Notes: generated from the sequence alone by a model not told the origin. Shown: positions 42,715 to 52,285, counted from the stretch's first letter. The stretch: DNA of 64,000 nt from an uncultured cyanobacterium (GCA_903848645.1 CAINGU010000042.1:1-64000), one strand, 5' to 3'. Program-made: numbers and translations.

Positions 42715-42977
42715 TACTCCTGAGTGACAACTTGATTAGAAACTTCAGGATATAAACCTAATTCTTTTGCTAATTGTTTAGCAACAAAAAATAGAAATTG
42801 CGCTCCATCTTGATTACCTTGATGAGCAAACATTGTTGCTACTTGTAACATTGCTTGAACTAAACCAGAATCAATTAATTCAGGTTGTGCTTCCAAAACT
42901 TCTGGTTCTTGACCATTAGGACATTGAAGAAGTTCATCAATTAAATTAAAATACTGTGTTTGGCGTTCGTCTGTCAT
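42714..42977 (-). CDS. small protein resembling N-terminal module of cyanobacterial CHAT/TPR proteins
   Basis: 87 residues. The pattern QYFNLIDELLQCPNGQEPEVLEAQPELIDSGLVQAMLQVATMFAHQGNQDGAQFL is also seen as a leading helical module in large cyanobacterial CHAT/TPR proteins. Here it stands alone, probably a single-domain or truncated relative. It is coupled to the gene at 42400. Confidence 0.5.
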   Translation of the reverse strand: MTDERQTQYFNLIDELLQCPNGQEPEVLEAQPELIDSGLVQAMLQVATMFAHQGNQDGAQFLFFVAKQLAKELGLYPEVSNQVVTQE

Positions 42978-43014
42978 GATAATTTAGTTTATGGTGAATG
43001 ATTAAGTTGAAAAA

Positions 43015-43443
43015 TTACTGTTCGATGCTTTGTTGCCACATTCTTTCCAACATGGCAATGTGTTCTTTTAATACAGCAGCACGGTAGACAAGATATCTGT
43101 CATAAGCGATAATTCCTATACCAATACAAATCGGTGTTACCAAAAATAACCATTGCAAAATTGTCGCTAATTTATATTTTTTTGCAGCAATTTTTAGTTG
43201 ATGTAGAAAATTATTGTCAGATAATTTAACCTTGACTAAAGATGGCTGAGTATTGATAATCTGTGTTTGGGGAACTAATTGAGGAGATGCTATATTTATT
43301 TTCGGCAATTCACAGGATAAATTCTGTGTTTTAACGAACTCTCTATGTTGTCCCCAAACTATAGCAAATACTACTACCCCTGGAGAAATCAATGCTAAAG
43401 TTACCAAACTTACGGTCAGCACATTTAAAAGTTTGACTTTCAT
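43015..43443 (-). CDS. hypothetical membrane protein
   Basis: 142 residues; N-terminal hydrophobic segment (about 7-27) and a second one near 95-115 (ILQWLFLVTPICIGIGIIAY). Basic termini. No family recognised. Upstream at 43444-44200 no other gene was found. Confidence 0.5.
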   Translation of the reverse strand: MKVKLLNVLTVSLVTLALISPGVVVFAIVWGQHREFVKTQNLSCELPKINIASPQLVPQTQIINTQPSLVKVKLSDNNFLHQLKIAAKKYKLATILQWLFLVTPICIGIGIIAYDRYLVYRAAVLKEHIAMLERMWQQSIEQ

Positions 43444-44200
43444 ATTTATTCTCCATTGCCAGGTATAGATTACCTAGATAGAAATAAAATTTCTATTAGA
43501 TTGATTTTTGCACCTTTTTATTATTCAAAATATGCTTATCAAAATCTACTCAAAAACAAAATTATGTCCTTTCCGCATGGAGTAATACAGATAGTATTTA
43601 AATAATTGTTGAGAGATATAGGAGGTAAGAAGTCCCCCCTGATTCGTCAGACTTTCATCTTAGGAACTTCGGGGGGTAGAGGGGAATCTCTGCGTAAATC
43701 CTATATCGTTTATATCAGTTGTCCTTTTAGTCCCAACTTTAAGCCACTCGAATTAATATTATTAAGATAATTACGACAATACTCACAGCCTATAATCCTG
43801 ACTGTGCAAGCATTTAAAAAAATATTTGGTGTAGGGGTGCTAGTATTTATTGAGTGGGGTACTAGCATTTTTGAGGGAGGGATCGGGGGATTTTGTACTC
43901 AAACTCAAACTAAGTTAGGCTATTAGTTTGAGGTATTTTACAGGCAAGATTGACAAGTACAAACTGTACTCAAATCACAGGATCTCATGACAAGGCTAGA
44001 CCTAAGATATCTTGAATAACTCAGAAACAAAATTAAGATATTCTAAGGAAAGTGCAATAGTGTTGTTTTCGAGGATTGGGAAGATTTTCTGATGGAAAGA
44101 GACAGAGATTATGGTAAAATGGCTATGGCTGAATATAAAAAATTAATCCGATAAATACGTAACCAAAATGGATTAATATATAAATTTTAGAGGTTAATAA
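43444..44200. other. intergenic region, 757 bp
   Basis: Between divergent genes. Contains short CCCCCC/GGGGGG-rich inverted bits (about 43635-43690) but no gene, tRNA or recognised RNA. Must contain the cysK promoter. Confidence 0.45.
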
Positions 44201-45142
44201 ATGCGAATTGCTAAAGACGTAACAGAACTTATTGGCAAAACTCCATTAATTCAATTGAATAAAATTCCCCAAGCCGAGGGAGTGGTAGCCAGGATAGTTG
44301 TCAAACTAGAAAGTATGAATCCTGCGGCTTCTGTAAAAGATAGAATTGGCGTAAGCATGATTCTTTCCGCTGAAGCTGAAGGTTTAATTTCACCGGGTAA
44401 AACCATTTTAGTCGAACCCACATCTGGTAATACAGGTATCGCCTTAGCAATGGTAGCAGCCGCCCGTGGCTACCAATTAATTTTAACCATGCCGGAAACC
44501 ATGAGCCAAGAAAGACGCGCCATGTTGCGGGCTTATGGTGCTAGTTTGGAATTAACACCCGGTACTCAAGGAATGCGGGGAGCAATTAACAAAGCGGAGG
44601 AAATTGTTGCTAATACTCCCAATGCTTTTATGTTGCAACAATTTGCTAACCCAGCTAACCCGAAAATTCATCGAGAAACCACCGCAGAGGAAATTTGGGC
44701 AGATACTGATGGAGAAGTTGATATCTTAATTTCTGGGGTCGGAACTGGCGGTACAATAACTGGTATTGCCGAAGTTATTAAACAACGCAAACCGAGTTTT
44801 CAAGTAATTGCAGTCGAACCTAGCAACAGTCCGATTCTATCCGGTGGTAAACCCGGTTCTCACAAAATTCAGGGTATTGGGGCGGGATTTATTCCTGATG
44901 TTTTGCGTCAAGATCTAATTGATGAAGTCGTTCAAGTTGAGGACGCAGAAGCAATGGAATATGGACGGAGATTAGCCAGAGAAGAAGGGTTATTATCAGG
45001 AATATCTTCTGGTGCGGCTTTATGTGCAGCTATTGAAGTTGGTAAACGCCCAGAAAATGCTGGTAAATTAATAGTGATGATTCAACCTTCTTTTGGTGAA
45101 CGCTATTTAAGTACCGCCATGTTTCAAGATTTGATGAGTTAA
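44201..45142 (+). CDS. cysK: cysteine synthase (O-acetylserine sulfhydrylase)
   Basis: 313 residues. The PLP lysine lies in [29 protein letters not shown] and [14 protein letters not shown] are cofactor-binding sites; [12 protein letters not shown] is near the C terminus. It makes cysteine from O-acetylserine and sulfide. Cyanobacteria have several paralogues; CysK is assumed from overall similarity. Confidence 0.93.
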   Translation: MRIAKDVTELIGKTPLIQLNKIPQAEGVVARIVVKLESMNPAASVKDRIGVSMILSAEAEGLISPGKTILVEPTSGNTGIALAMVAAARGYQLILTMPETMSQERRAMLRAYGASLELTPGTQGMRGAINKAEEIVANTPNAFMLQQFANPANPKIHRETTAEEIWADTDGEVDILISGVGTGGTITGIAEVIKQRKPSFQVIAVEPSNSPILSGGKPGSHKIQGIGAGFIPDVLRQDLIDEVVQVEDAEAMEYGRRLAREEGLLSGISSGAALCAAIEVGKRPENAGKLIVMIQPSFGERYLSTAMFQDLMS

Positions 45143-45154
45143 ATATTTCGTAGG

Positions 45155-45178
45155 TTGGGTTGACGCAAGGAAACCCAA
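45155..45178. repeat. TTGGGTT hairpin, same as 7438
   Basis: Identical stem and loop (TTGGGTTGACGCAAGG) to 7438-7461. Follows cysK; possible terminator. The remaining gap to 45431 has nothing recognised. Confidence 0.6.
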
Positions 45179-45431
45179 CAAAATCATGTTTATTATATTA
45201 TAATATTTTAAGAATTCTTGACCGCAGATAAACGCAGATAAAGATGGATAAATTAATGGATTTGATAATTACTTTGCTACTTTTATATAAATGCTAAAAT
45301 ACGATTTTCAATAATTTTATCTAATGTCGCAGCTTTTACCCAATGAAAATCTGTAGAATTAGTAAGAGAATATTAATTTAGGGCGCAGTCCCTGCGCCCC
45401 TACGGATTTATTTATGGGGATTGCTACAAAC

Positions 45432-45656
45432 TCATTTCATTCTAAAATCTTGCAACAAAAAAGGCATGATTACACCTGTAGTCAAACTAGTTACACCAAT
45501 GGGAATACAGAGGGGAATTGATGCTTGTGCTAGTAATACCAATATAACCGTGCCAATCCCACTAGCAATAATAGTTTGACGAATAAAATATATAGGGTCA
45601 CGGAATAGTTTACCCTTGAAAAATAACTTAACAGAAAACCAACTTAATGCTAACAT
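45432..45656 (-). CDS. small membrane protein
   Basis: 74 residues with two hydrophobic helices (IIASGIGTVILVLLAQASI; IGVTSLTTGVIMPFLL). No family recognised. It is followed by (upstream of on the same strand) another small membrane protein 8 bp away and the TPR gene, suggesting one operon. Confidence 0.5.
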   Translation of the reverse strand: MLALSWFSVKLFFKGKLFRDPIYFIRQTIIASGIGTVILVLLAQASIPLCIPIGVTSLTTGVIMPFLLQDFRMK

Positions 45657-45664
45657 ATATGCTC

Positions 45665-45928
45665 CTAATGATTGGCTAATAAATTCAGAATAAATAACCC
45701 TAAAATTACCGCAGGAATTACCCCTGCTGGTGCAAATAAACTACCAATTATCGCTGCAAATTGGTATCCTAAATCTTTACCTGCAAGGATAATTCCGCCA
45801 ATTGCACCACCAATCATGGATAAAATCATAGCAATGATTAACCAAGTAAATCCTGTAGTGAAATTTAATTCTGTATTTAAACTATGCAGAAACTCCATAA
45901 ATCCTGGATTACTGACAAAATCAAACAT
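45665..45928 (-). CDS. small membrane protein
   Basis: 87 residues; hydrophobic, Gly-rich helices (WLIIAMILSMIGGAIGGIILAG; AAIIGSLFAPAGVIPAVILGLFIL). No family recognised. Second member of the TPR-membrane protein operon. Confidence 0.5.
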   Translation of the reverse strand: MFDFVSNPGFMEFLHSLNTELNFTTGFTWLIIAMILSMIGGAIGGIILAGKDLGYQFAAIIGSLFAPAGVIPAVILGLFILNLLANH

Positions 45929-45949
45929 AGCTATGCTCCTATTTTGGCT

Positions 45950-46930
45950 TTAACTTAATGCAAATGCTTGGATTTCTGCGGCTAAATCTTCTAGTGCAGT
46001 GGCGACTATTTCCGCTTGTGCTAATTGTTGATGTTCTGTAAATATTTGCCAAGCTTGCTGATAGTAGTCCTGCGCTTGTAAAAGATTTTTCTGATTTCCT
46101 AATTCTGGCTTTTCGGGATTGTCGGGTAAATTAAAGAGGACGTTAGCCTTATTAGAAATTGTGTTAGCATATTCTAACGGTGTACTTTGAGAATTACGCA
46201 CTTTCAAAGCTTCATTGTAAGCTAAAACAGCCCGTAAATTATTTTCCACAGGATGGGAACTCACTAAATATTGTAAAGCATTGCCTAAGTTATTTTGCAA
46301 CATTGCATATTCCCTAGGATGGTCAATTAAGTTAATATGTTTAAGAGCAATTTCAAAGGACTGGACTGCTAACCCTTGACGCAAAGATTCCCGTTCTGAT
46401 GCCATGGGCATAGCAAGATAGGCGATCGCTATGTTATTATATAAAATCGCATATTCCTGGGGATAATCTTCCCAATTAAACACCCGCAAAGCCTCATGAT
46501 AAGCGTGAATACTATCAGTTATCCGCGCTAAATTATGGGGAACTAAAGATTGTAAAACCAACCCCAAATTCATTTGAACTTCTGCTACTTCCGCCGCTGT
46601 GGCAAATTGTTGTAGAATAGGCAAAGCTTCCTCATAATCGGCCTTCGCTTGTTGTAACAGTTGGGAATCCGCATCAGGAATCATCTGTAATGACCCTGCC
46701 ATGCCCACCTTAGCCCGTGCTTTGAGTAAAACATACTCGTCCCCACACATCTGATATGCACGGTAAAATAGCCCAACTGCATTGCGTAAATCTTGGGCTG
46801 TTTTCGGCTTTTTTTGAAAGCCTTGTGCTATTTCTATCAGCATTTGGATTTTTTCTGCTGTGGTTGCTGACTCTGAAGATATGGCAGCGATCGCCGCTTT
46901 TACCGCTGAATCTGTAATACTAGATGTCAT
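45950..46930 (-). CDS. TPR-repeat protein
   Basis: 326 residues with repeated AY.EAL and N..IAYL units (LYNNIAIAYLAMP; NNLGNALQYLVSS; ADYEEALPIL). Scaffold-type protein. It heads a run with two small membrane proteins, so it may anchor to the membrane. It is typical of proteins in cyanobacterial nitrogen-fixation or hydrogenase neighbourhoods, but the link is not proven. Confidence 0.65.
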   Translation of the reverse strand: MTSSITDSAVKAAIAAISSESATTAEKIQMLIEIAQGFQKKPKTAQDLRNAVGLFYRAYQMCGDEYVLLKARAKVGMAGSLQMIPDADSQLLQQAKADYEEALPILQQFATAAEVAEVQMNLGLVLQSLVPHNLARITDSIHAYHEALRVFNWEDYPQEYAILYNNIAIAYLAMPMASERESLRQGLAVQSFEIALKHINLIDHPREYAMLQNNLGNALQYLVSSHPVENNLRAVLAYNEALKVRNSQSTPLEYANTISNKANVLFNLPDNPEKPELGNQKNLLQAQDYYQQAWQIFTEHQQLAQAEIVATALEDLAAEIQAFALS

Positions 46931-47388
46931 AATTGGCGTATTTTAACCGGTTGGGGAATTAAGTCGTCAGCACCTACATTTAATAAATGCGACACTATAA
47001 ACCAAGCCAATTTACGCAGATTGAATTGTTATCAACAGATTCCCCAATCTGAGAAGCCAATATTTCAATTAACAGGTATTGCTACCAGAAATATAATGGA
47101 GTCAATTTTTATTACTATAAAACAACCTATTGAAAAAACCCTAGAGAGAAATTACTTATTTTCATAGAAGTTCCAAATCAGTTATTACCTCATTCACTGA
47201 ATTTGGTATAAATATTTTACCAATTATGTTATTTATCAATTGCTATATATGATTTTATTGATTATATCATCAAAAACTAACCATAGCACTCCTCAATAAA
47301 AAGTAAAAACCTCTTTCCTCTCTTCCTCTGTGACCTCTGTGCCTCTGTGGTTAGTTAAAAAAAATCATGATACCTACAGAGTTTAAAT
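46931..47388. other. intergenic region, 458 bp
   Basis: A/T-rich. Near 47310-47355 there is a dispersed CTCTGTG-CCTCTGTGGTTAG repeat. No gene or RNA recognised. Confidence 0.45.
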
Positions 47389-47994
47389 TTAAACAGAATC
47401 AACACTATTAAAATTAAATAGCATTTCTGGATCTGCCAAAGGCAACACTTCGACATTATAAGACCTTAACCACTGCTGAAAAGAACGTCCACCCGCTTCA
47501 ATATACTGATGTAATTCCGGTAAACAATGACGGCGATAAAAACCACATAAAGGTTGCCAGATTTGATTATATTGTACCAAAGCTGCCATTTTATTTTCGG
47601 GAATTGTATCTAATTTAGATATCCAATCTTGCAAGATTTCTAAACGCAAATTTGGTAAATCACAAGCTAATAACAGGACCCAATTTGTTTCCACTGCTGC
47701 TAACCCTTGCATAAATCCTACAAGTGGTCCATGGGTTCGAGATTCATTTCCAGTTTCCCCAGGTAAAGGAACTTCTCGAATAAATTGACTTTTAGATGTT
47801 AGCAATTCTTGATAACGTTCTGGCCAGGGAGTCACTATATAAACTTTATCTGTGCAAGCTTCAGCAATATTACAAATTAATTGCAACATGGGTACACCTC
47901 GAATGGGAATTAAGGCTTTATCTCTACCCATGCGAGTGCTTTTACCACCGGCTAAAACAATAGTTGTAACATGAGACTGGGAATCAATATTCAT
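47389..47994 (-). CDS. mobA: molybdenum cofactor guanylyltransferase
   Basis: 201 residues. The nucleotide-binding loop is LAGGKSTRMGRDKALI and VLLLACDLPNLR is a later signature. MobA attaches GMP to molybdopterin for bis-MGD enzymes such as nitrate reductase. The neighbouring narM supports a nitrate-assimilation role. Its start codon lies 4 bp from a MITE-like element (47998-48143), which therefore occupies the expected promoter and ribosome-binding region. Confidence 0.9.
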   Translation of the reverse strand: MNIDSQSHVTTIVLAGGKSTRMGRDKALIPIRGVPMLQLICNIAEACTDKVYIVTPWPERYQELLTSKSQFIREVPLPGETGNESRTHGPLVGFMQGLAAVETNWVLLLACDLPNLRLEILQDWISKLDTIPENKMAALVQYNQIWQPLCGFYRRHCLPELHQYIEAGGRSFQQWLRSYNVEVLPLADPEMLFNFNSVDSV

Positions 47995-47997
47995 AAT

Positions 47998-48143
47998 ATA
48001 GGACTAATATTTGATTTTTGAAATATACGTAGGGTGGGCAATGCCCACCAAAACCCCCCTACGGTGGGCAATGCCCACCCTACACTACTTAAAATTTTAT
48101 GGCTATGCCACGCAAGCTATCAAATATCATTTATGATTCCTAT
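47998..48143. mobile_element. MITE-like element, copy C (146 bp)
   Basis: ATAGGACTAATATTTG... to ...TTTATGATTCCTAT, same ends as copies A and B. This copy has the GGGTGGGCAATGCCCACC hairpin twice and an extra GGCTATGCCACGCAAGCTAT segment. It lies between mobA and narM, in the shared promoter region. Confidence 0.75.
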
Positions 48144-48237
48144 ATTTGTATTCTAACTAATAAAAATTTACTGTATTTTCCCATAAATCATTTACAATCA
48201 TTATATAAATCTATTATTTATAAATAACACCAATTTT

Positions 48238-48699
48238 ATGACAGATTTTTTTGAATTTGAAGCAGATTTTGTTGATTCTTGGCGTTGTATTCCTATGCAA
48301 GTACGCTATAAACTCGATACTTGCGGTATTAAGCTAAAATTAGCAGAATGGAATCAGATAAATCAAGAATCACGTCAAAATTTAATGACATTACCTTGCG
48401 ATACAGATACCAAAATTCATGATTACAGATATTATATTCAAGAGTTGGTATTGCAACTGACGGGTAAACCTGTAGCCGAATTACCTATTGAACCCCACCC
48501 AGCATGGATAGATATTACCACTATTCCCAGCAATATTCACGAAAAAGCCCAGGAAATAGGTGTGATCATCACAATTGAGGCATGGGCAAGCCTAACTATT
48601 TTACAGCGTTTTGCCTTGATTAAACTCAGTCGTCCTAGCCATGAAAATAACAACTTTTTACCGGCTTTGCAAGAATTTAATTTGTTGCCAAAATCCTAA
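48238..48699 (+). CDS. narM: nitrate reductase-associated protein
   Basis: 153 residues with the NarM family pattern: FFEFEADFVDSWRCIPMQVRYKLDTCGIKLKLAEW, VLQLTG.P, W...IP. In Synechococcus NarM is needed for active nitrate reductase. It is divergent from mobA, which supplies the cofactor's nucleotide; together they suggest a nitrate-reductase maturation pair. No nitrate reductase gene is in the window. Confidence 0.85.
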   Translation: MTDFFEFEADFVDSWRCIPMQVRYKLDTCGIKLKLAEWNQINQESRQNLMTLPCDTDTKIHDYRYYIQELVLQLTGKPVAELPIEPHPAWIDITTIPSNIHEKAQEIGVIITIEAWASLTILQRFALIKLSRPSHENNNFLPALQEFNLLPKS

Positions 48700-48750
48700 A
48701 TTCTGATATATTGCTATAGATGATACTTTTTAAGTAGTTGGTACAATAAG

Positions 48751-48951
48751 ATGATTAAACTCGACCAGTTTTTAAAGTTTTCCGGGATTACCTCTACTGG
48801 AGGTCAAGCTAAATGGATGATTGTTGATGGTGAAGTCAAAGTTAATGGTGTCGTGGAAACGCGCAGAGGACGGAAATTAGTAGATGATGATCAGGTAACA
48901 GTAGCAGGACAAACTTTAAATGTTGGGGAAATATTATCAGAATCTCATTGA
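48751..48951 (+). CDS. S4-domain RNA-binding protein
   Basis: 66 residues: IKLDQFLKFSGITSTGGQAKWMIVDGEVKVNGVVETRRGRKL, a stand-alone S4 domain like YbcJ/YaaA. Binds RNA, probably ribosome- or tRNA-linked. Separate from the downstream hup genes by 238 bp. Confidence 0.85.
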   Translation: MIKLDQFLKFSGITSTGGQAKWMIVDGEVKVNGVVETRRGRKLVDDDQVTVAGQTLNVGEILSESH

Positions 48952-49189
48952 TTAATGCTGTTGTCTTTTATCTTACCCTCACTTTCTTTTTTGCTATAAT
49001 ATTGAATTATGCTAATTCTTAAGTTTTATTTAAAAAAAGTTAATTGATTTAAATAATACTTTAATTTAAAATAATAACTATTGATTAATAGGTCAAACTC
49101 TACAAGTAAATCCTCTAAAAAAGGGAAATTATATTCCTACAAAACTTCTTCAATTGTGCATTGTCAACATATATAGAAAGACATAGCTA
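48952..49189. promoter_or_regulatory. hupS upstream region
   Basis: 238-bp A/T-rich gap that should carry the hupSL promoter. A TATAAT-type hexamer occurs (GCTATAATATTG, about 48994-49005), but no GTA-N8-TAC NtcA site was found by eye. Heterocyst-specific transcription of hup is known in Nostocales; the controlling site here is not identified. Confidence 0.35.
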
Positions 49190-50152
49190 ATGACTAATGT
49201 ACTCTGGCTACAAGGTGGTGCTTGTTCGGGTGACACCATGTCATTTCTTAATGCCGAAGAACCAACAGCTTGTGATTTAATTGCTGATTTCGGCATTAAA
49301 ATACTTTGGCATCCTTCCTTGGGTGTAGAATTAGGTGAAAACGTTCAAAGCATTTTATGGGACTGTGTTTTAGGGAAAACGCCCCTGGATATTTTGGTAT
49401 TTGAAGGTAGCGTAGTTAACGCCCCTCATGGTACAGGAGAATGGAACCGGTTTGCAGACCGTCCCACTAAAGATTGGTTAGACGATTTAGCCAAAGTTGC
49501 CAAATTTATTGTCGCTGTGGGAGACTGTGCGACTTGGGGAGGAATTCCCGCTATGTCACCCAACCCCAGCGACTCCAAAGGACTGCAATTTCTCAAACGG
49601 GAAGAAGGCGGTTTTTTAGGTAAAGATTTTGTCAGTCAAGCCGGCTTACCCGTAATTAATATTCCTGGTTGTCCCGCACACCCCGACTGGATAACGCAGA
49701 TATTAGTAGCGATCGCCACAGGTCGAATTGGTGATATAGTTCTCGATGAACTGCACCGTCCCCAAACCTTCTTTAACACCTACGCCGAAACCGGTTGTAC
49801 CCGCAACATTCACTTTGCATACAAAGCCACAACCTCTGAATTTGGACAACGCAAAGGTTGTCTATTTTACGACTTAGGTTGTCGTGGACCCATGACCCAT
49901 GCCTCCTGCAACCGCATTCTCTGGAACCGCGTCTCCTCCAAAACCCGCGCCGGAATGCCCTGTTTAGGTTGCACAGAACCCGAATTTCCCTTTTTCGACC
50001 TCAAACCCGGAACAGTCTTTAAAACCCAAACCGTCATGGGAGTACCCAAAGAAATACCACCAGGAATCAACCACAAAGATTACGCAGTCCTCACCGTTGT
50101 GGCCAAAGACGCAGCCCCAAAATGGACAGACGAAGACTTTTTCACCGTTTAG
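49190..50152 (+). CDS. hupS: uptake NiFe-hydrogenase small subunit
   Basis: 320 residues. The iron-sulfur Cys residues are seen in LWLQGGACSGDTMS, VAVGDCATWGG, IPGCPAHPDW, and the C-terminal part (CTRNIHF, CLFYDLGCRG, CLGCTEPEFPFFD). There is no Tat signal peptide, usual for cyanobacterial HupS. It carries electrons from HupL; HupSL recycles H2 made by nitrogenase. The hupL gene follows after 140 bp. Confidence 0.97.
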   Translation: MTNVLWLQGGACSGDTMSFLNAEEPTACDLIADFGIKILWHPSLGVELGENVQSILWDCVLGKTPLDILVFEGSVVNAPHGTGEWNRFADRPTKDWLDDLAKVAKFIVAVGDCATWGGIPAMSPNPSDSKGLQFLKREEGGFLGKDFVSQAGLPVINIPGCPAHPDWITQILVAIATGRIGDIVLDELHRPQTFFNTYAETGCTRNIHFAYKATTSEFGQRKGCLFYDLGCRGPMTHASCNRILWNRVSSKTRAGMPCLGCTEPEFPFFDLKPGTVFKTQTVMGVPKEIPPGINHKDYAVLTVVAKDAAPKWTDEDFFTV

Positions 50153-50162
50153 TGATGAAAAA

Positions 50163-50251
50163 AGACCTAACCCCCCAACCCCCTTGCCTACCAGGGAAGG
50201 GGGAGTCAATTATTCCCCTCTCCTTGTAGGAGAGGGGTTAGGGGAGAGGTC
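50163..50251. repeat. hupS-hupL intergenic inverted repeat
   Basis: CTAACCCCCCAACCCCCTTGCC...CCTCTCCTTGTAGGAGAGGGGTTAGGGGAGAGG: several overlapping inverted repeats, related to the tract at 42230. It could affect the hupS:hupL transcript ratio by forming a hairpin. Confidence 0.6.
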
Positions 50252-50292
50252 AAAATGTATTGGATTCAACTAATAACTCAAAACTAACAAAT

Positions 50293-50877
50293 ATGTCAAT
50301 TCAAACCTTAGATATTTCACCCGTTGGTAGAGTCGAGGGTGATTTAGATGTGCGCGTCGAAATCGAAAATGGATATGTGACAAATGCCTGGACTCATGCT
50401 GAACTTTTTCGCGGCTTTGAAATAATTTTACGCGGAAAAGATCCCCAAGCCGGCTTAATTGTCACCCCTAGAATTTGTGGAATTTGTGGCGGTTCCCACC
50501 TCAGTTCTGCGTCTTGGGCGTTGGATACAGCTTGGGGAACAGAAGTTCCTAGAAATGCAATTTTGGCGAGAAACTTAGGTCAAATTGTGGAAACAATCCA
50601 AAGTATTCCTCGCTACTTTTACGGCTTGTTTGCCATTGATTTAACTAATAAAAATTATCGCCGGAGTCACTTTTATGATGAAGCTTGTCGGCGGTTTGCA
50701 GCGTTCACAGGTAAATCCTATGAAATCGGGATTACAATTTCTAGTAAGCCGGTAGAAATCTACGCTTTATTAGGTGGACAATGGCCGCACAGCAGTTATA
50801 TGGTAATAAATTGGGGAATTGCTTATATAGTCAGGATTTTTCAGAATAGGTCTGATTATTCCCTGGTTTTTCCTTAA
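50293..50877 (+). CDS. hupL: uptake hydrogenase large subunit, 5' part (interrupted)
   Basis: The ATG at 50293 begins MSIQTLDISPVGRVEGD. The N-terminal Ni-binding motif RICGICGGSH is at residues 60-69 (Cys62, Cys65). True hupL sequence ends at the 13-bp repeat 50792-50804 (codon HSSYMV); downstream codons to the stop at 50877 are element-derived. The rest of the gene is at 62529-63612. Excision at the repeats gives 531 codons in frame. The product binds H2 at its NiFe site. Confidence 0.95.
   Translation: MSIQTLDISPVGRVEGDLDVRVEIENGYVTNAWTHAELFRGFEIILRGKDPQAGLIVTPRICGICGGSHLSSASWALDTAWGTEVPRNAILARNLGQIVETIQSIPRYFYGLFAIDLTNKNYRRSHFYDEACRRFAAFTGKSYEIGITISSKPVEIYALLGGQWPHSSYMVINWGIAYIVRIFQNRSDYSLVFP
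50792..50804. repeat. left attachment site of the hupL element
   Basis: GCAGTTATATGGT, direct repeat with 62516-62528. It extends leftward as CACAGCAGTTATATGGT, matching the 16-bp hupL-element repeat known in Anabaena PCC 7120 (CACAGCAGTTATATGG). Confidence 0.9.
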
Positions 50878-51172
50878 ATGAGGCAATAAATCCACCCCAT
50901 CCATATCATAAGTCCATTTATTTTAGTTATTTGGTGTTTTCAGACGTTACCTAATTTTTCCCTTAATCGCTGTTCAGGAAGTTAAAGGCAAGTAGTAAAG
51001 TATAATTTTTTCTTTTTGTTGAAATATAAACCCGGTTTTTTCTCAATATAAATACGCAAATGTTAATTTAAAAGTTAAAATCTTTACAGATTTGCTTGGG
51101 TATGGAAATATTGATTTATTTGGATATTGAGCGAACTGACAAGTCAGCGCTTACGCTATCGCACTAAAAACC
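50878..51172. other. left non-coding end of hupL element
   Basis: About 295 bp, A/T-rich; contains a palindromic GCGAACTGACAAGTCAGCGC repeat near 51131-51164 also present in several other positions of the element. No gene. Confidence 0.5.
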
Positions 51173-51520
51173 TTAAACCAGAACTCCTGCCATCTCTATA
51201 ATTCGATTTGCCCAGGTTTGAGATAAGGTGGAAATTTCCAGACGACTAGAATCACTTGCCCAAGTTGACCACCAATGAATATGCCATCGAGACAATTGAC
51301 GTTGTATTTGAGCTAATTCAAAGGCACTGTCCACATCTAAATCAATCGCTGTCAGTTCTAAAAATACTTTACTTTCTCTAATAATCTCAAGTACCGCTTC
51401 TCCATTAAATTCATCTAAACTGAGAGATGCCATTTGCAGAAAGTTCTGTGCCAATCGTTCCAGACGTACAGAAAGGCGATCGCAACGAAAGGTAATTTGT
51501 TCTACAGTCCAGTTATTCAT
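51173..51520 (-). CDS. hypothetical protein, duplicated in the element
   Basis: 115 residues, mostly helical with a Trp-rich end (RWHIHWWSTWASDSSRLEISTLSQTWANRI). A second, truncated copy lies at 60472-60786 (94% identical over 99 residues). It overlaps the DUF5674-like gene upstream by 4 bp, so they are co-translated. Function unknown. Confidence 0.6.
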   Translation of the reverse strand: MNNWTVEQITFRCDRLSVRLERLAQNFLQMASLSLDEFNGEAVLEIIRESKVFLELTAIDLDVDSAFELAQIQRQLSRWHIHWWSTWASDSSRLEISTLSQTWANRIIEMAGVLV

Positions 51521-51870
51521 AAGCCTCCTAATAATTTGTGGATGATTTGTTTGACTTGTTCACGAATTGTCGGATCTAAAATTTCCATTGCTCTATTTTG
51601 ACGTGGACGCAGGTTTACCATTGATTCATAGAAAATTTCTTGAGAAATAGGATTCCAACTCGCACCCCAAACATCCTGCTGTTGACTTCCATTATCAAGT
51701 AAAATAGTTTCGCAGTCGGAGTGCATTTCACCTCCACCTGCCAAAATTCGATGACGTATATCTACGGCTGTTTTAATATAAAAACGATTGGCTTGAAGCA
51801 TCTCGTTGATTTGGCTAGGTGTTGCAGGTTCTTGTAAAATATGAATAATCAAGGGTAAAATACGAGTCAA
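51517..51870 (-). CDS. DUF5674-like protein
   Basis: 117 residues. ILQEPATPSQINEMLQANRFYIKTAVDIRHRILAGGGEMHSDCETILLDNGSQQQDVWGASW fits the DUF5674 family, small proteins with a conserved H/C/D set. Not functionally known; often found in variable genome regions. Overlaps the 51173 gene by 4 bp. Confidence 0.65.
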   Translation of the reverse strand: MTRILPLIIHILQEPATPSQINEMLQANRFYIKTAVDIRHRILAGGGEMHSDCETILLDNGSQQQDVWGASWNPISQEIFYESMVNLRPRQNRAMEILDPTIREQVKQIIHKLLGGL

Positions 51871-51887
51871 TTTATTAAATCATTCTC

Positions 51888-52106
51888 TCATATTACCTTA
51901 AACAAGTAGTTTTTATAGTTTTTTGAGAGGTCTATTTCAGCTTCTGTGCAACCGATAAAGTCTGACCAGTCTTGCAAGGAATTTTCTGAAGATTCGTGTT
52001 GATTCAGAAGATAGCGTTTTTTCAGGACTTCTACGAGTTCTACTATGATTTGTTGTGCATCGGGAGGAAGAGACTCAATATCTTGTTGAATTGTATCTAA
52101 GTTCAT
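51888..52106 (-). CDS. small antitoxin-like protein
   Basis: 72 residues beginning MNLDTIQQDIESLPPDAQQIIVELVEVLKKRYLL, like short helical antitoxins (DUF2281-like). It precedes the DUF5674 gene on the same strand by 17 bp, so the three minus-strand genes form one unit and the first may be an antitoxin for one of the others. Confidence 0.5.
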   Translation of the reverse strand: MNLDTIQQDIESLPPDAQQIIVELVEVLKKRYLLNQHESSENSLQDWSDFIGCTEAEIDLSKNYKNYLFKVI

Positions 52107-52143
52107 AATCTCATCTTGCTGTTTCCCTGATTATAGTTTAGCA

Positions 52144-52285
52144 AAAAAGCGTTCATTACGGTGTTGAAGTTTTTGGCAAAATTTTCGATAACCTTTCCCG
52201 ACAAGGACTATACCCAGATGACTGGATTCAAGATTTTACCTCTCTATCTAATGAGTTTAAAATAGAAGTAATAGAAGAATTTTGA
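52144..52285 (+). pseudogene. 5'-truncated gene remnant
   Basis: An open frame of about 46 codons without a start (VHYGVEVFGKIFDNLSRQGLYPDDWIQDFTSL...EFKIEVIEEF-stop). The residue pattern is gene-like, but the 5' end is missing. Family unknown. Confidence 0.3.

Noticed and set aside
48952..49189. NtcA site in front of hupS
   Set aside because: No GTA-N8-TAC was found by eye; only a TATAAT-type hexamer, so no operator is claimed.
50805..50877. Reading the hupL 5' frame through to 50877 as real HupL sequence
   Set aside because: The codons after 50804 do not match HupL; the true continuation is at 62529 after excision.
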